From JAILLW01 sp045629045 (GTDB lineage Bacteria > Bacillota > Clostridia > Lachnospirales > Lachnospiraceae), in assembly GCA_045629045.1 (NCBI GenBank), contig JAZQQM010000016.1, positions 1-64,000 on the forward strand: a stretch of 64,000 nt of DNA. The letters run 5' to 3'. The position numbers and the translations under genes were made by a program. Position 1 is the first letter of the stretch, and each line of letters starts with the position of its first letter. Under the pieces are notes generated by a model. That model searched no databases. It was not told where the DNA came from and saw only the letters and a list, made by a program, of their open reading frames with translations. Of the stretch, positions 17,728-27,264 are shown one piece after another.

Positions 17728-18730
17728 TATTTTTGCTTCCTTTCATCTTCATTCGATGTATTTTTCGCGCCATTTTAGGAGCGCATCCCAGTATAAAAAT
17801 ATACTGCTTATTCTTCTTTGTAAGATATTTATTGCCAAGAGCTCTCCACTTGTTTTTGCGAAGATATTTCTTAACACTCTTATAAAATGCATCCTTATTG
17901 CTCATCTGTGCAATCGGAATGTGTAACATATACTCAAGTCTTTGGAATAGAGCAAAGCGCTTCGCTTCCTCTATCAAATCCGGGTAATCTTCTTTTACTA
18001 TCTTATATACCCTGTCCGAGTTGGTTACTATATCTTTGTACACAGGCGGAAAATAATTTTCATCCGTAGTTCTCGAGTTGGAACACATTCGATAAACCAC
18101 GTGGTAATCCTGCCAGGGCAAAACCGCAACCGCTTTAACTTTCCAAAGCATCTGTATCAAAAGATAGAAATCTTCGTTAAGCTCACCCTCCGGGAATTTA
18201 TATTTTTCAAAAAGCGACCTGTGGGTAAGTTTCGTACAAAAAGAGCAATCTCCTTTGTGAAGCAATAATTCTCTCATCACATGTCTGTCATCATAAATCT
18301 CTGCATTCTCAGGCGGTATGCAAACATCCGGCATTCTGTTACCCTTTTCATCAACCTCATCACGGGAAGTCTGCACCATCAAAAGATTTTCCTCAATGGC
18401 CGCCAAAAGAAGTCTTTCATACATAGCCGGCTCAATATAATCGTCTGCATCCACGAATCCGATATAGTCACCGGTAGCAACAGTCAATCCGTAGTTTCTT
18501 GCCGACGAAGAACCGCCGTTTGGTTTATGAAGAACCTTTATTCTCTTGTCCATAAGCGCTATTTTTTCAGCCAAAGCGCCTGTATTATCAGTTGAACCGT
18601 CATCAACCAAAATTATCTCAAGATTCGGATATGTCTGTCTTTCTATAGACGTAACGCATCTTTCGAGACAATCCATAGCATTATAAACGGGTACAATTAC
18701 ACTGATTAATATCTGTCTATTTTCTTCCAT
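17720..18730 (-). CDS. Glycosyltransferase family 2
   Basis: A 336-residue inverting transferase with the GT-A start SVIVPVYNAMDCLERCV, the nucleotide-binding VDDGSTDNTG and the metal-binding DADDYI (DxD type). ATG 18730 was chosen (AGGAAA 7 nt upstream), and an in-frame longer form to 18841 was rejected because it lies inside the upstream gene. The gene starts 14 nt before the upstream GT4 stop and overlaps metG by 8 nt. It probably adds a sugar to the polysaccharide repeat unit; donor and linkage are unknown. Confidence 0.92.
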   Translation of the reverse strand: MEENRQILISVIVPVYNAMDCLERCVTSIERQTYPNLEIILVDDGSTDNTGALAEKIALMDKRIKVLHKPNGGSSSARNYGLTVATGDYIGFVDADDYIEPAMYERLLLAAIEENLLMVQTSRDEVDEKGNRMPDVCIPPENAEIYDDRHVMRELLLHKGDCSFCTKLTHRSLFEKYKFPEGELNEDFYLLIQMLWKVKAVAVLPWQDYHVVYRMCSNSRTTDENYFPPVYKDIVTNSDRVYKIVKEDYPDLIEEAKRFALFQRLEYMLHIPIAQMSNKDAFYKSVKKYLRKNKWRALGNKYLTKKNKQYIFILGCAPKMARKIHRMKMKGSKNNE

Positions 18731-19958
18731 CAAGGTATTTCCTATACTTTTCGCTTTCCATATATAAGAACATCCGGCCGGGTTTGACGGGAGTCGCTTT
18801 TGATAAAGGACCCTCCTCAAGGAATATATTATTCCCCTCAAGCCAACCTTCCATAATATTCATCAAATTATCTGCCACATAATCCGCATTCCACTTTGCG
18901 GTTATTGTTTCATACGCATTTCTGGCCATTTCTTCACGGTCCAGCTGATGTGTCATAAGGTAAACAACCGCTTCCTTCATTGCATCATAATCTTCACCGT
19001 CATAAGCCACTCCGTTTTTCCATTGATCTATAAGAAACGGAATCGCACCTGCAAGCGAACATGCAACTACAGCACATGCACTGTTCATGGATTCATTAAC
19101 AACTGCTCCCCATCCTTCAAGGTGATTGGAAGGAAATATATGTATATGGCATCGTTCCATTATAGTACGCACTTCCTTCGGTTGCAAAAAACCATAGAAA
19201 GTGACCACATCCTCTAATCCATTCTCCGCCACCGCATTTTTAAGCGTATCTTCCAGTTCTCCCGCACCGACCATATGTATCCTGAACGGAGGTAACGGGT
19301 CCGCATAATCTGCAGCACGTCTTTCATTTTCCTTTTTAAGATCCATTGCAAGGCGAATCATATATTCGGGATGCTTAAGCTTCATAAATCGGCCGGCATA
19401 AAGAATATCAATTGTATCGCTTAAATTCTTTTTATCGAGAAGTTTATCTATATTATAGTGCTTCGTTTCCGGAAAATATCCAAACTTATACATTTTACCC
19501 GGATAAGAACGAATAAGTTTAAAATCCGAAGCAACATACGCTCCGCAACAAAATAAGTATGCGGGGCCTTTTCTAAACCTAAAATGCTCAAAATATTTAG
19601 ATACAAGACCTCGGGGAGAAAGCATCTTCCACTGACCTTCACGGTAAATCCTCTCGGATATTCTGACCGTAATCTTCTTCTGCCTCATCCTGGCCTTAAC
19701 TATATCTACCTGCTTCGTCCAACCTGCCAAAAGGACATCGCAATTCATAATCAGGTTCCTGCACACTTCCTCATTTTCGTACATAAGTTTCACATAAGGA
19801 AGCGAGGCAAAGCCTGTATCCCAGCCCATATTGACACGTTCTTCTTCCATTGGTTCGGACTGAATAAACACAAAATTATCCTGCAATCTTTCATACAAAG
19901 CATCACAGAACGGTTTTTGATGGTGATTTATGTAGTTGGAAATAAAAACTACTTTCAT
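18717..19958 (-). CDS. Glycosyltransferase family 4
   Basis: A 413-residue retaining GT-B enzyme. The N-terminal domain begins MKVVFISNYINHHQKPFCDAL. The C-terminal domain has ILYAGRFMKLKHPEYMIRLA, the glycine strand and the E-x7-E type motif in EGWGAVVNESMNSACAVVACSLAGAIPFLI (about residues 305-333). It overlaps the preceding GT4 gene by 4 nt. It should act on the cytoplasmic face of the membrane on the lipid-linked glycan. Confidence 0.9.
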   Translation of the reverse strand: MKVVFISNYINHHQKPFCDALYERLQDNFVFIQSEPMEEERVNMGWDTGFASLPYVKLMYENEEVCRNLIMNCDVLLAGWTKQVDIVKARMRQKKITVRISERIYREGQWKMLSPRGLVSKYFEHFRFRKGPAYLFCCGAYVASDFKLIRSYPGKMYKFGYFPETKHYNIDKLLDKKNLSDTIDILYAGRFMKLKHPEYMIRLAMDLKKENERRAADYADPLPPFRIHMVGAGELEDTLKNAVAENGLEDVVTFYGFLQPKEVRTIMERCHIHIFPSNHLEGWGAVVNESMNSACAVVACSLAGAIPFLIDQWKNGVAYDGEDYDAMKEAVVYLMTHQLDREEMARNAYETITAKWNADYVADNLMNIMEGWLEGNNIFLEEGPLSKATPVKPGRMFLYMESEKYRKYLDGRK

Positions 19959-21235
19959 TTTCCCTCAACTATCGCATTATATGCTTTAATTAATGCTTCA
20001 AAATTAATCTCCGGGTTAAACTCTTCCTTTGCTCTTTCAAAGGCACAATTACACTTATCCAAAACTACCGATGGCTCCTTGTCTTCCGATGTAAAAACTG
20101 CATCTATACATTCGGCAAGTTGTTTTGAATCACCTCGTTCAAAAATATACGCCTCATCTTCGGAAATCATATCAAGAATTCCGCCTGCGTTTGAGCATAC
20201 AATCGGAACGCCGAGAAGCATTGCCTCAGCAAGTGTATTGGGAGAATTCTCAACATATGAGGCACACACATAAAGAGCGCTCGATAAATACTCTTCCTTC
20301 ATCCGAGTTTCGGTAAGATTACCCAGTACCAGGATATTATCTTCCAAGTCGCCGTCTTTAATCAGTTTCCTTAGATACTTGCCATATGCGGGAGTTTTTA
20401 ATTTATCCTTAAAACTACTGTTATTTATAATACTGTTTCCGGCTATTTTTATCTTTAAATCTGGATACTTGGTCTTTAATATGCCACACGCTTCCAAAAG
20501 GAAGTGCATTCCTTTAATGGGATAATCGCCCTGTCCCAAAAAGATAGAATGTCTGTCAGCGCAGTCAACAGACCATCTTCCGTCATAGAAACTGCTTCGC
20601 ATAGTTTCGTTTACTACAAAATAACATATGTCATCTTTGATCGCAAGAACAGCATCCTTGTCAAATTTCGTTCTTCCTATGATATTGTTGGTGCATCCAA
20701 CAGCTGCAGCTTCATTTACCGCTCTCAAATAGAACTTTCGCTGTTGCTGTTTTATCGAATCCTTACGTACAAAATCCCGGAATGTAACCGAGGATATTAC
20801 CTGCTTAGGAAGTAATGCCATGTAATCCTTAGCTATCTGAGCACATATTCCCTGCATGGAAATAACAGTTCTTTGCGGATTGTCAAAAATCTTTGCGGTG
20901 GCATAAGCATGAGGAAATTCACTTCCGAATATATGAACCAAATCCGGATTAACCTTTTTAAGTATATTATTAATTGCGCTTTCTATATCATCATCATAAT
21001 ATTCCGGGTGCGCTATATCCTCAAAGAATGGATAACACTTGATATTGTCGTATATGGTACATTCCTCAATACCATATTCATTTACCGGATACGCAATGCT
21101 TACTTCATATTCCGTTGTACTTTCACACATTCTTCCCAAGACGCCGCTTATCCAGCCTTCACGATTTGTTGCGTTCTTTCCCAGCTTTTGAGCAATCTGC
21201 GGAAGCATAATGTTTATAACCCAGAGTACTTTCAT
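19955..21235 (-). CDS. Glycosyltransferase family 4
   Basis: A 426-residue GT-B enzyme. The N-terminus MKVLWVINIMLPQIAQKLG has the first nucleotide-fold strand. FLGQGDYPIKGMHFLLEAC marks the start of the C-terminal domain (about residue 233), and NSPNTLAEAMLLGVPIVCSNAGG (about 335-357) is the E-x7-E donor-binding region. It overlaps both neighbours by 4 nt (ATGA-type junctions), so the four transferases are one translational unit. Confidence 0.9.
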   Translation of the reverse strand: MKVLWVINIMLPQIAQKLGKNATNREGWISGVLGRMCESTTEYEVSIAYPVNEYGIEECTIYDNIKCYPFFEDIAHPEYYDDDIESAINNILKKVNPDLVHIFGSEFPHAYATAKIFDNPQRTVISMQGICAQIAKDYMALLPKQVISSVTFRDFVRKDSIKQQQRKFYLRAVNEAAAVGCTNNIIGRTKFDKDAVLAIKDDICYFVVNETMRSSFYDGRWSVDCADRHSIFLGQGDYPIKGMHFLLEACGILKTKYPDLKIKIAGNSIINNSSFKDKLKTPAYGKYLRKLIKDGDLEDNILVLGNLTETRMKEEYLSSALYVCASYVENSPNTLAEAMLLGVPIVCSNAGGILDMISEDEAYIFERGDSKQLAECIDAVFTSEDKEPSVVLDKCNCAFERAKEEFNPEINFEALIKAYNAIVEGK

Positions 21236-22032
21236 CTTTTCTTTCCATAAACGGTATTTTTAATTCCGTTATACATTTTTGCCGTTAATCTATTGTGTGC
21301 CAACCCTCTTCGTATCGGTGCAAGGGTGAGTAACAGTTTTGTTCTATAACACCTGACATCTTTAGGCATCATATATTTTTGCGTAATAATTTTATGTTCA
21401 TCGGCAGAGAGTTTTGCTCCCACCTTGCTTTCGGAGTATCCATCACCCTCATAAGAAGCAACTGTTGTATCAATATACTTAAAGTGAGCATTTCCCTTAA
21501 AATAGCACCACAAGAACTGCTCGTAATCTGCCCGCACCTTGTAGGAAGTATCAAACGGATGGGTTTTAACAAGCTCCGCATTATAAAAACAGGCCTGATG
21601 ACAGGGTACATTTCTGTAACATGCAAATCCATCTATTATCGGATTCTGACATACATAGGATGCAGTTTTCATTTCGTATATGTTTCCGTATATTATCAAA
21701 GAATCTTTAGACTCATCAGCATCGGCTATCTTGGCAAGTACTTCCGAATCATACAAACTGTCACCGCAATTAAGGAAATATACGTATTTTCCGCTTGCAT
21801 AGGAAACAGCTTGATTCATGGCATCGTATATACCGCTGTCCTTTTGAGAAATTACGTTAATATTAAGGCCTTCATAATTATTAAGGCGTTCTATCGTGCC
21901 GTCCCTTGAAATACCGTCTTTGACAATAACCTCATAATCCTTAAATGATTGTGCCTTAATACTGTCTAAAGTTGTAATTATTTTTTCGCCCGGGTTTAAA
22001 CAAACCACCAGGATAGAAATAAGCTTACTCAA
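21232..22032 (-). CDS. Glycosyltransferase family 2 (WcaA/EpsE-like)
   Basis: A 266-residue GT-A enzyme beginning SKLISILVVCLNPGEKIITTLDSI. It has VKDGISRDGT and, in place of the usual DxD, the sequence FLNCGDSLYD, which is common in this colanic-acid-type subgroup. QKDSGIYDAMNQAV (about 80-93) is also typical. It is followed by an ATGA overlap with the GT4 gene and lies 9 nt after the polymerase. Confidence 0.88.
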   Translation of the reverse strand: MSKLISILVVCLNPGEKIITTLDSIKAQSFKDYEVIVKDGISRDGTIERLNNYEGLNINVISQKDSGIYDAMNQAVSYASGKYVYFLNCGDSLYDSEVLAKIADADESKDSLIIYGNIYEMKTASYVCQNPIIDGFACYRNVPCHQACFYNAELVKTHPFDTSYKVRADYEQFLWCYFKGNAHFKYIDTTVASYEGDGYSESKVGAKLSADEHKIITQKYMMPKDVRCYRTKLLLTLAPIRRGLAHNRLTAKMYNGIKNTVYGKKR

Positions 22033-22041
22033 TTAATTCTC

Positions 22042-23166
22042 CTACGAAACATCAGACAGGATATTAACCATGTCATGGAAAAGGAATGTTTGGTATGGAA
22101 GGATTCTAAGTCCGTTCGCTCCTGCCTTATATAACAGAAAAATTCCCAAATATCCTATCAGCGCCACTATTACGCCTATCTTAACGAATTTTCTTAACTT
22201 TGTATTTTCAATTCCGTTAACAAGTGCCGGAATAAAAAAGATATGAGTTATTGTCAAATAGTAACCTATTCTGGAAATCACCGGTAAAAATGAGCAACAT
22301 ACATAAAGGACAAGTGCACCTAAATTACAATAAAAGAAAAAACTCATTTTGCGGTTGTCTTTTATCAGCTTCTTATACAGGCATAATGACAAAATCAAAA
22401 TCGCCCCACAACGAATTATATTAATAACACTCGTTCCTGCTTCCAGGTACTCCGTTTCTTCATATGTGGGATAAACCCAAAGAAACAGCTTCATGTAAAA
22501 ATCCTGGAAAAAGAAAAAAGTAGAGGCAAGGGCTGCCATAATAATAAGCTGGTATTTTTTCCATGATCTTTGTGCCAGATAGTATAAGGGCAAAACAACA
22601 ATCAATGATTTATGGAAGGTTGCCCCAAGCAAAATGAAAAAGACAAACTTAACCCACTCTTTATTGATAACATATGGTATGCAATAAAGTGCAATCGCTA
22701 ATGCCAAATAGTATCTGACTGTACTGAAGGTTTGGAAGTAATATCCAAAACACATAAAAACAAAGAATGTAAATGCAAATGAATCCGCCTGACGATACAT
22801 CGCTTTTAAGAAAAGCAAAATCGTCACAAAAGCAAACAACGCAAACATCAGCAAATAATTCTCATTTCTTCCGCTAAGAAGATAAATAAGAATACATACC
22901 AAATTAAATCCGCACTCTGTAGGGACCACTGTAGGAGTATCAAGTTTACATCTTATAAGGTGAAAAAACTCTACATATTTGGCATAATCGTTTCCCACAT
23001 TCAATCTTAATGCGGAAACAGCAAATAAAAGCAAAAAAACAGATAGAAGGCTTAACCCGTTCAATACCTGTTGTCTGCTAAAGCCGTATTTTAACTTTGC
23101 ACATTTGTTGTCAACCAACAGTGCCAATGCAATTGTCACCGCCGCCAATGATGCATATAAAATCAT
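22042..23166 (-). CDS. epsG: EpsG-family polysaccharide polymerase
   Basis: A 374-residue integral membrane protein with about ten hydrophobic helices. Signature positions of the EpsG family are visible: RLNVGNDYAKYVEFFH (about 57-72), ECGFNLVCILI, FSTVRYYLALAIALY and LGATFHKSLIVVLPLYYLA. It is the likely Wzy-type polymerase joining repeat units on the outer face of the membrane. It overlaps the upstream transferase gene by 4 nt. Confidence 0.88.
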   Translation of the reverse strand: MILYASLAAVTIALALLVDNKCAKLKYGFSRQQVLNGLSLLSVFLLLFAVSALRLNVGNDYAKYVEFFHLIRCKLDTPTVVPTECGFNLVCILIYLLSGRNENYLLMFALFAFVTILLFLKAMYRQADSFAFTFFVFMCFGYYFQTFSTVRYYLALAIALYCIPYVINKEWVKFVFFILLGATFHKSLIVVLPLYYLAQRSWKKYQLIIMAALASTFFFFQDFYMKLFLWVYPTYEETEYLEAGTSVINIIRCGAILILSLCLYKKLIKDNRKMSFFFYCNLGALVLYVCCSFLPVISRIGYYLTITHIFFIPALVNGIENTKLRKFVKIGVIVALIGYLGIFLLYKAGANGLRILPYQTFLFHDMVNILSDVS

Positions 23167-23945
23167 AACGTCTTTCCTTCATGAATTCCGTTTCTTAACA
23201 AACCATATGCTTTAAATAATCCAATGGATTTACACATTGTCTTTCTATTATTGTATAAAAATCTAAAACCCAAAAGTCCTGCAGCCTTGCCATATAGAAA
23301 ATGATACAGGACGCCTCTGTCAAAAAAGAACTTTTCGGTATATCCTTTAAACCAGGTAGATTCTCTGTACTCTTCCCTTCCCAGTTTAGTTGTTACCGCC
23401 ATAATCCTAAGACCTGCCTTCAAACAATCATGTAAGAAAAGTGAGTCTTCACCGTTTGAATACTTGGCTCCGCCCCCAAACAGAAGCGAATAACGTATGT
23501 TATTATCCAGTATGGCTTTTCGCTTTACAGCAATTGCATACGCCGGATATCTACCATAATTATTCCATTTAACTATATGATCTTCCGTATTGGTATATGT
23601 ACGTCTTCGACTGTCCACATCAAAGTTAAACGTGATTACTGCTGCCTGCGGATACTTTTGAAAGGCATCTGTTACCTTTGACTCATAACCCTTATCATAA
23701 ACTATGTCTTCATCGCCGAATAATAAAATATCAGCCGTTGCATTATCTATTGCTGTATTACGGCTGAGTCCGACACCTCTTTTGGAGCTGTTAACAACGG
23801 TAATTCCGTAATCATTACGAGTAATTCGTTTTAAATTATCTTCAGCGCACTGATTAACTATAACCGCATTTGAGTCAATGCACATTTTATCAACAAGTTT
23901 TTCGATATCTTTTTCTACTGCTGCTATGAGAAGTTCAAAAGTCAT
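23163..23945 (-). CDS. GT-A glycosyltransferase (family 2-like)
   Basis: A 260-residue protein with an atypical N-terminus (FELLIAAVEKDIEKLVDKM) lacking the usual VPVYN motif. It does have RGVGLSRNTAIDNATADILLFGDEDIVYD, where GDED stands for the DxD metal site, and a later GED (NGEDSLFLHDCL). This pattern belongs to a GT2-like group found with EpsG polymerases. Donor and acceptor are unknown. It lies between the chain-length protein (9 nt) and the polymerase (4-nt overlap). Confidence 0.78.
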   Translation of the reverse strand: MTFELLIAAVEKDIEKLVDKMCIDSNAVIVNQCAEDNLKRITRNDYGITVVNSSKRGVGLSRNTAIDNATADILLFGDEDIVYDKGYESKVTDAFQKYPQAAVITFNFDVDSRRRTYTNTEDHIVKWNNYGRYPAYAIAVKRKAILDNNIRYSLLFGGGAKYSNGEDSLFLHDCLKAGLRIMAVTTKLGREEYRESTWFKGYTEKFFFDRGVLYHFLYGKAAGLLGFRFLYNNRKTMCKSIGLFKAYGLLRNGIHEGKTL

Positions 23946-23954
23946 ATCTGCTCC

Positions 23955-25097
23955 TTACGAATAATATCTGTTAAGATATTCCTCATCAGCTTCGGCGATA
24001 ATAGCACCGTAAACATTACAATCCTGATTCTTAAGAAGTGAAAGTACTCTCTCCATCTTGCGGGAAGCATTATTAACCGAGAAGGGAACAAGAATTATGA
24101 CACCGCCGACTTCTCTTATCATATTGCACTCTTTATCAGTAATACTTCCTTCATTAATGGGACAAATTTTCCATTCTCTGTCAGATGCATCTACGAACCA
24201 GTCATCATCATCATTTTCTTCACGAACGTGCCAAACAAGTTCTCCGCCGACTTCCTCTTCACCGCCCAGTTGACCGCCTTCCTGCCAGTTAAGGATTTTC
24301 TCTAAATCCAAAGCTCTTAGTTCTGCATGATCATCTATATCAATAAAGACAAGTGTCTTATTTTCTCCCAATGTATACAAAAGATTAGCCTTAAGTTCCT
24401 GATTATACGGCTGAAGCCCCTTCTGATTTCGGGTCATAATACCAAGCGCATTAATCGGAAATCTCTTCTCGAGATCAGACTGAACACAAATTGTCTCATT
24501 AAGCACATAGCCAAACAAATATGCAATTAATGAAATGATTCCCAACACAACACCACCTGCAATTGCCGCAGTTGTTGTATTATCTTCCCAATATACTCTT
24601 TCCGGCGTAATACTGCGAATAGTCGAAATTGCCCTGATTTCAGGCACTGTTGTCGCATATATCGTTAATCCGTTTTCTACCGCAGTCTGTACCTCACGAA
24701 CAAATTTTTCGTTATTTCCCGAAACATTTACCGTAAGCAACCTAATATCCGAAATGATTGATGCCGTAGTTGCTTCGCGTACCGTAGCACTGTTGTATCC
24801 GGGCAGATATTGCATAATACATTCCATAATAGGGTCCGAATCAAGCAATTCATTCCAGGTATATCCGTTATATGCCTGATATATCTCGCCGCTTTCGTCT
24901 GTAGCAAAACTGATATACAGTTTGGAAGTCGCATCATATTGAATCGGCATTTTTAAAGAACGTACCAGTTGATATGTAAGCGCTCCTACTCCAACGCCCA
25001 GCAATGTCAGTAGAATGATAATCCATATTCTTTTTTGAAGATACAACCCAAAACGTTTAAGGTCCAAACCTTCTTTTCGATAATCTTTGTTATTCAT
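23955..25097 (-). CDS. Wzz-type chain-length protein with degenerate kinase-like C-terminus
   Basis: A 380-residue protein. Residues about 1-200 form a polysaccharide co-polymerase: a membrane segment (about 28-47), an outer helical region and a second membrane segment (about 178-202) followed by a cytoplasmic tail. The tail (about 205-380) has the start and end of a BY-kinase fold. ANLLYTLGENKTLVFIDIDD appears where Walker A should be, but no G-x4-GK[ST] exists. VIILVPFSVNNASRKMERVLSLL ends the domain, and the last residues are NRYYS. It appears to be a Wzz protein fused to a dead kinase. It overlaps the priming transferase gene by 8 nt. Confidence 0.8.
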   Translation of the reverse strand: MNNKDYRKEGLDLKRFGLYLQKRIWIIILLTLLGVGVGALTYQLVRSLKMPIQYDATSKLYISFATDESGEIYQAYNGYTWNELLDSDPIMECIMQYLPGYNSATVREATTASIISDIRLLTVNVSGNNEKFVREVQTAVENGLTIYATTVPEIRAISTIRSITPERVYWEDNTTTAAIAGGVVLGIISLIAYLFGYVLNETICVQSDLEKRFPINALGIMTRNQKGLQPYNQELKANLLYTLGENKTLVFIDIDDHAELRALDLEKILNWQEGGQLGGEEEVGGELVWHVREENDDDDWFVDASDREWKICPINEGSITDKECNMIREVGGVIILVPFSVNNASRKMERVLSLLKNQDCNVYGAIIAEADEEYLNRYYS

Positions 25098-26493
25098 TAT
25101 TTTCTTCTGCCTTTGAATCTGTTTTTAATGCTGTGGTCTGTGTACTTTCTATTCCTTCCGTGCTTTCAGGCTTTATTAATATTTTTATTGTCAGCAATAC
25201 TAATTTCAAATCAAGCCATATGGAATAATTTTCTATATATGTAAGATCAAGCTTAAGTTTATCGTATGGTGTAGTATTATATTTGCCGTAAACCTGCGCA
25301 TATCCTGCAAGTCCTGCCTTCATTTTCATTCTATACTCAAACTCCGGCATTTTTTCGAGATACTGAGCAATTATCTCAGGTCGCTCAGGTCTTGGTCCTA
25401 TAAATGACATCTGGCCCACAAATATATTAAACAACTGCGGAAGTTCATCTATTCTCACCGCACGTATGAATTTACCTATCGGTGTAATTCTTGAATCGTT
25501 CTTGGCAGCTAATCTTGCCACGCCATCCTTTTCGGCATCAACCTTCATGCTTCTGAATTTAAGAATTTTGAATTCTTTACCGCCTGCAGTACATCGTATC
25601 TGTTTATACAATACAGGGCCACCGTCATAGCACTTAATAATTATTGCCGTAAGAAGCATAAACGGTGACACAATCACAATTAAAATCGCCGAAAAAACAA
25701 TATCAAGCACACGCTTCATAAATCTTTGCTCTACAGTCAAGGCATGTTCATGTGTAAGAAGAAGCGGTGTATCAAATAAATGTACCGAATCCGAGCCTCT
25801 TATCAGTACATCCGGAATTTTCGGCATCATATATACTCTTACAGATTTTGAATAACAAAACTTAAGAAGTCTGTTTCTTTTATATGTGTCCAAATCCCAT
25901 AAAAGAACAGTATGATAATGACCGTCTATTTTCTTAAATACTTCCTCGACACCCTGTCCGATATGAGCTGTTTCAACAATTCTGAACTGATCTTTTCTCG
26001 AATTGAACTTCTTTACGATATCTTCATAAGGTCTGTCGCCATGTATAAGCAAAACATCTCTCGGCGGATATATTTTGTGATAAATCACATCACAAATAAC
26101 TGCATATATAATCCCAAATGCTACCTGCAGCAATGTCATTATTCCAAAATCACCGCCCGGAAGAAGCCAGTTATTCATAAGTGACAATTGAACATATGTA
26201 ATTACATTTACAATAAGTATCGCAACCGTCTGTGAAATAATGATATCAACAGCCTTAAGATATCCTATCTTTAATCCTCCGTATGTACTGGTAAAGAAAT
26301 AAAGTAATACCAAATATACCGCAAGAATCAAAATATGTCCTTTTGCATAGAACTTAAGACCCAGGTTACTGTTATTGATTCTCGGATAATAATTTACAAA
26401 CCAAAAATATGCATAAATCGCCGTATCAAGTAAAAGTCCCAAAAGATTAAGTCCAAGACACACTATACGGTTTAAAGATGATCTGTTATTCAC
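25090..26493 (-). CDS. Polyprenyl glycosylphosphotransferase (priming sugar transferase)
   Basis: A 467-residue membrane enzyme that should attach the first sugar phosphate to undecaprenyl phosphate. It has four N-terminal membrane helices (about 8-130), a CoA-binding-like middle part (about 145-245), another hydrophobic segment (about 263-290) and the conserved catalytic domain: KRVLDIVFSA, KILKFRSMKVDA, RIDELPQLFNIFVGQMSFIGPRPERPE and KAGLAGYAQV. This is the WcaJ/WbaP-type layout. The first sugar is unknown. Confidence 0.93.
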   Translation of the reverse strand: MNNRSSLNRIVCLGLNLLGLLLDTAIYAYFWFVNYYPRINNSNLGLKFYAKGHILILAVYLVLLYFFTSTYGGLKIGYLKAVDIIISQTVAILIVNVITYVQLSLMNNWLLPGGDFGIMTLLQVAFGIIYAVICDVIYHKIYPPRDVLLIHGDRPYEDIVKKFNSRKDQFRIVETAHIGQGVEEVFKKIDGHYHTVLLWDLDTYKRNRLLKFCYSKSVRVYMMPKIPDVLIRGSDSVHLFDTPLLLTHEHALTVEQRFMKRVLDIVFSAILIVIVSPFMLLTAIIIKCYDGGPVLYKQIRCTAGGKEFKILKFRSMKVDAEKDGVARLAAKNDSRITPIGKFIRAVRIDELPQLFNIFVGQMSFIGPRPERPEIIAQYLEKMPEFEYRMKMKAGLAGYAQVYGKYNTTPYDKLKLDLTYIENYSIWLDLKLVLLTIKILIKPESTEGIESTQTTALKTDSKAEENNE

Positions 26494-26508
26494 ACGTATC
26501 TCCCATAT

Positions 26509-27264
26509 CTATATTCTTCGCAAGGTTGCCCTAACTGCCCAAAAGCATAAATTGTATACACTTTGTGCCAAATTAAGATTCTCAACATTACGATATAAAT
26601 TCCATATTCGCTTAATTGCTACAATTTTGTTTGATGAAAGGGAAGCCGACGGACGTCTGTATATTGTAAGACTTTCATTAAGTCCGTAAGCCGTATACCC
26701 GTTACGCAGCAATTTCCACCAGGTTGCCGTATCTTCTGAAGCAACAAGTGGCATTTTAATATCATCTTTGGTAAGCTTTGACATGTCAAACATAACCGTA
26801 GATGTAAAAATCACTGTCCGCGACAATGCTTCTTTGTAAACTAATTTAGTAGGAACATTAACATATTTCCCTGTTCCCTTGGCATTCTCATCTCCGAACT
26901 CATAAGCCGTAAAAGCAAAGGCAATATCCCTGCTTTTCATAAACTCAAGTTCTTTTGAAAGTTTGCGACTGTCCCAAATATCATCCGAATCAATAAAGGC
27001 TATAAAGTCGCCGCAGGCTGCACCGATTCCGATATTACGCGAAGAGGCAGCCCCCTGATTTGAGGTGTTGTTGATAAGACGAATTCTTGAATCGGTACGA
27101 TAAGAATCAATTATCTTTACGCTTTCATCCGTGGAACAATCATTAACAAGAATTATCTCAAAATTTTCATAATCCTGTAAAAGAACGGAATCAAGAGTAT
27201 CCTTTATATACTTTGCAGCATTATAAACAGGAATAATAATGCTTATTAAGGGATTTTGGTCCAT
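26509..27264 (-). CDS. Glycosyltransferase family 2
   Basis: A 251-residue GT-A enzyme with ISIIIPVYNAAKYIKDTLDSVLLQDY at the N-terminus, LVNDCSTDESV, and the metal site IDSDDIWD (about 91-98). Its ATG overlaps the stop of the GtrB-like gene by one base (TAATG). It probably adds a sugar to the repeat unit. Confidence 0.9.
   Translation of the reverse strand: MDQNPLISIIIPVYNAAKYIKDTLDSVLLQDYENFEIILVNDCSTDESVKIIDSYRTDSRIRLINNTSNQGAASSRNIGIGAACGDFIAFIDSDDIWDSRKLSKELEFMKSRDIAFAFTAYEFGDENAKGTGKYVNVPTKLVYKEALSRTVIFTSTVMFDMSKLTKDDIKMPLVASEDTATWWKLLRNGYTAYGLNESLTIYRRPSASLSSNKIVAIKRIWNLYRNVENLNLAQSVYNLCFWAVRATLRRI

Noticed and set aside
19584..20273. 229-codon open frame on the plus strand
   Set aside because: It lies opposite two well-supported family 4 glycosyltransferase genes, has a low-complexity unfamiliar translation and no ribosome-binding site; it is a shadow frame.
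23955..25097. Calling this gene an active tyrosine autokinase fused to Wzz
   Set aside because: No Walker A (G-x4-GK-S/T) is present in the cytoplasmic part, so kinase activity is not supported.
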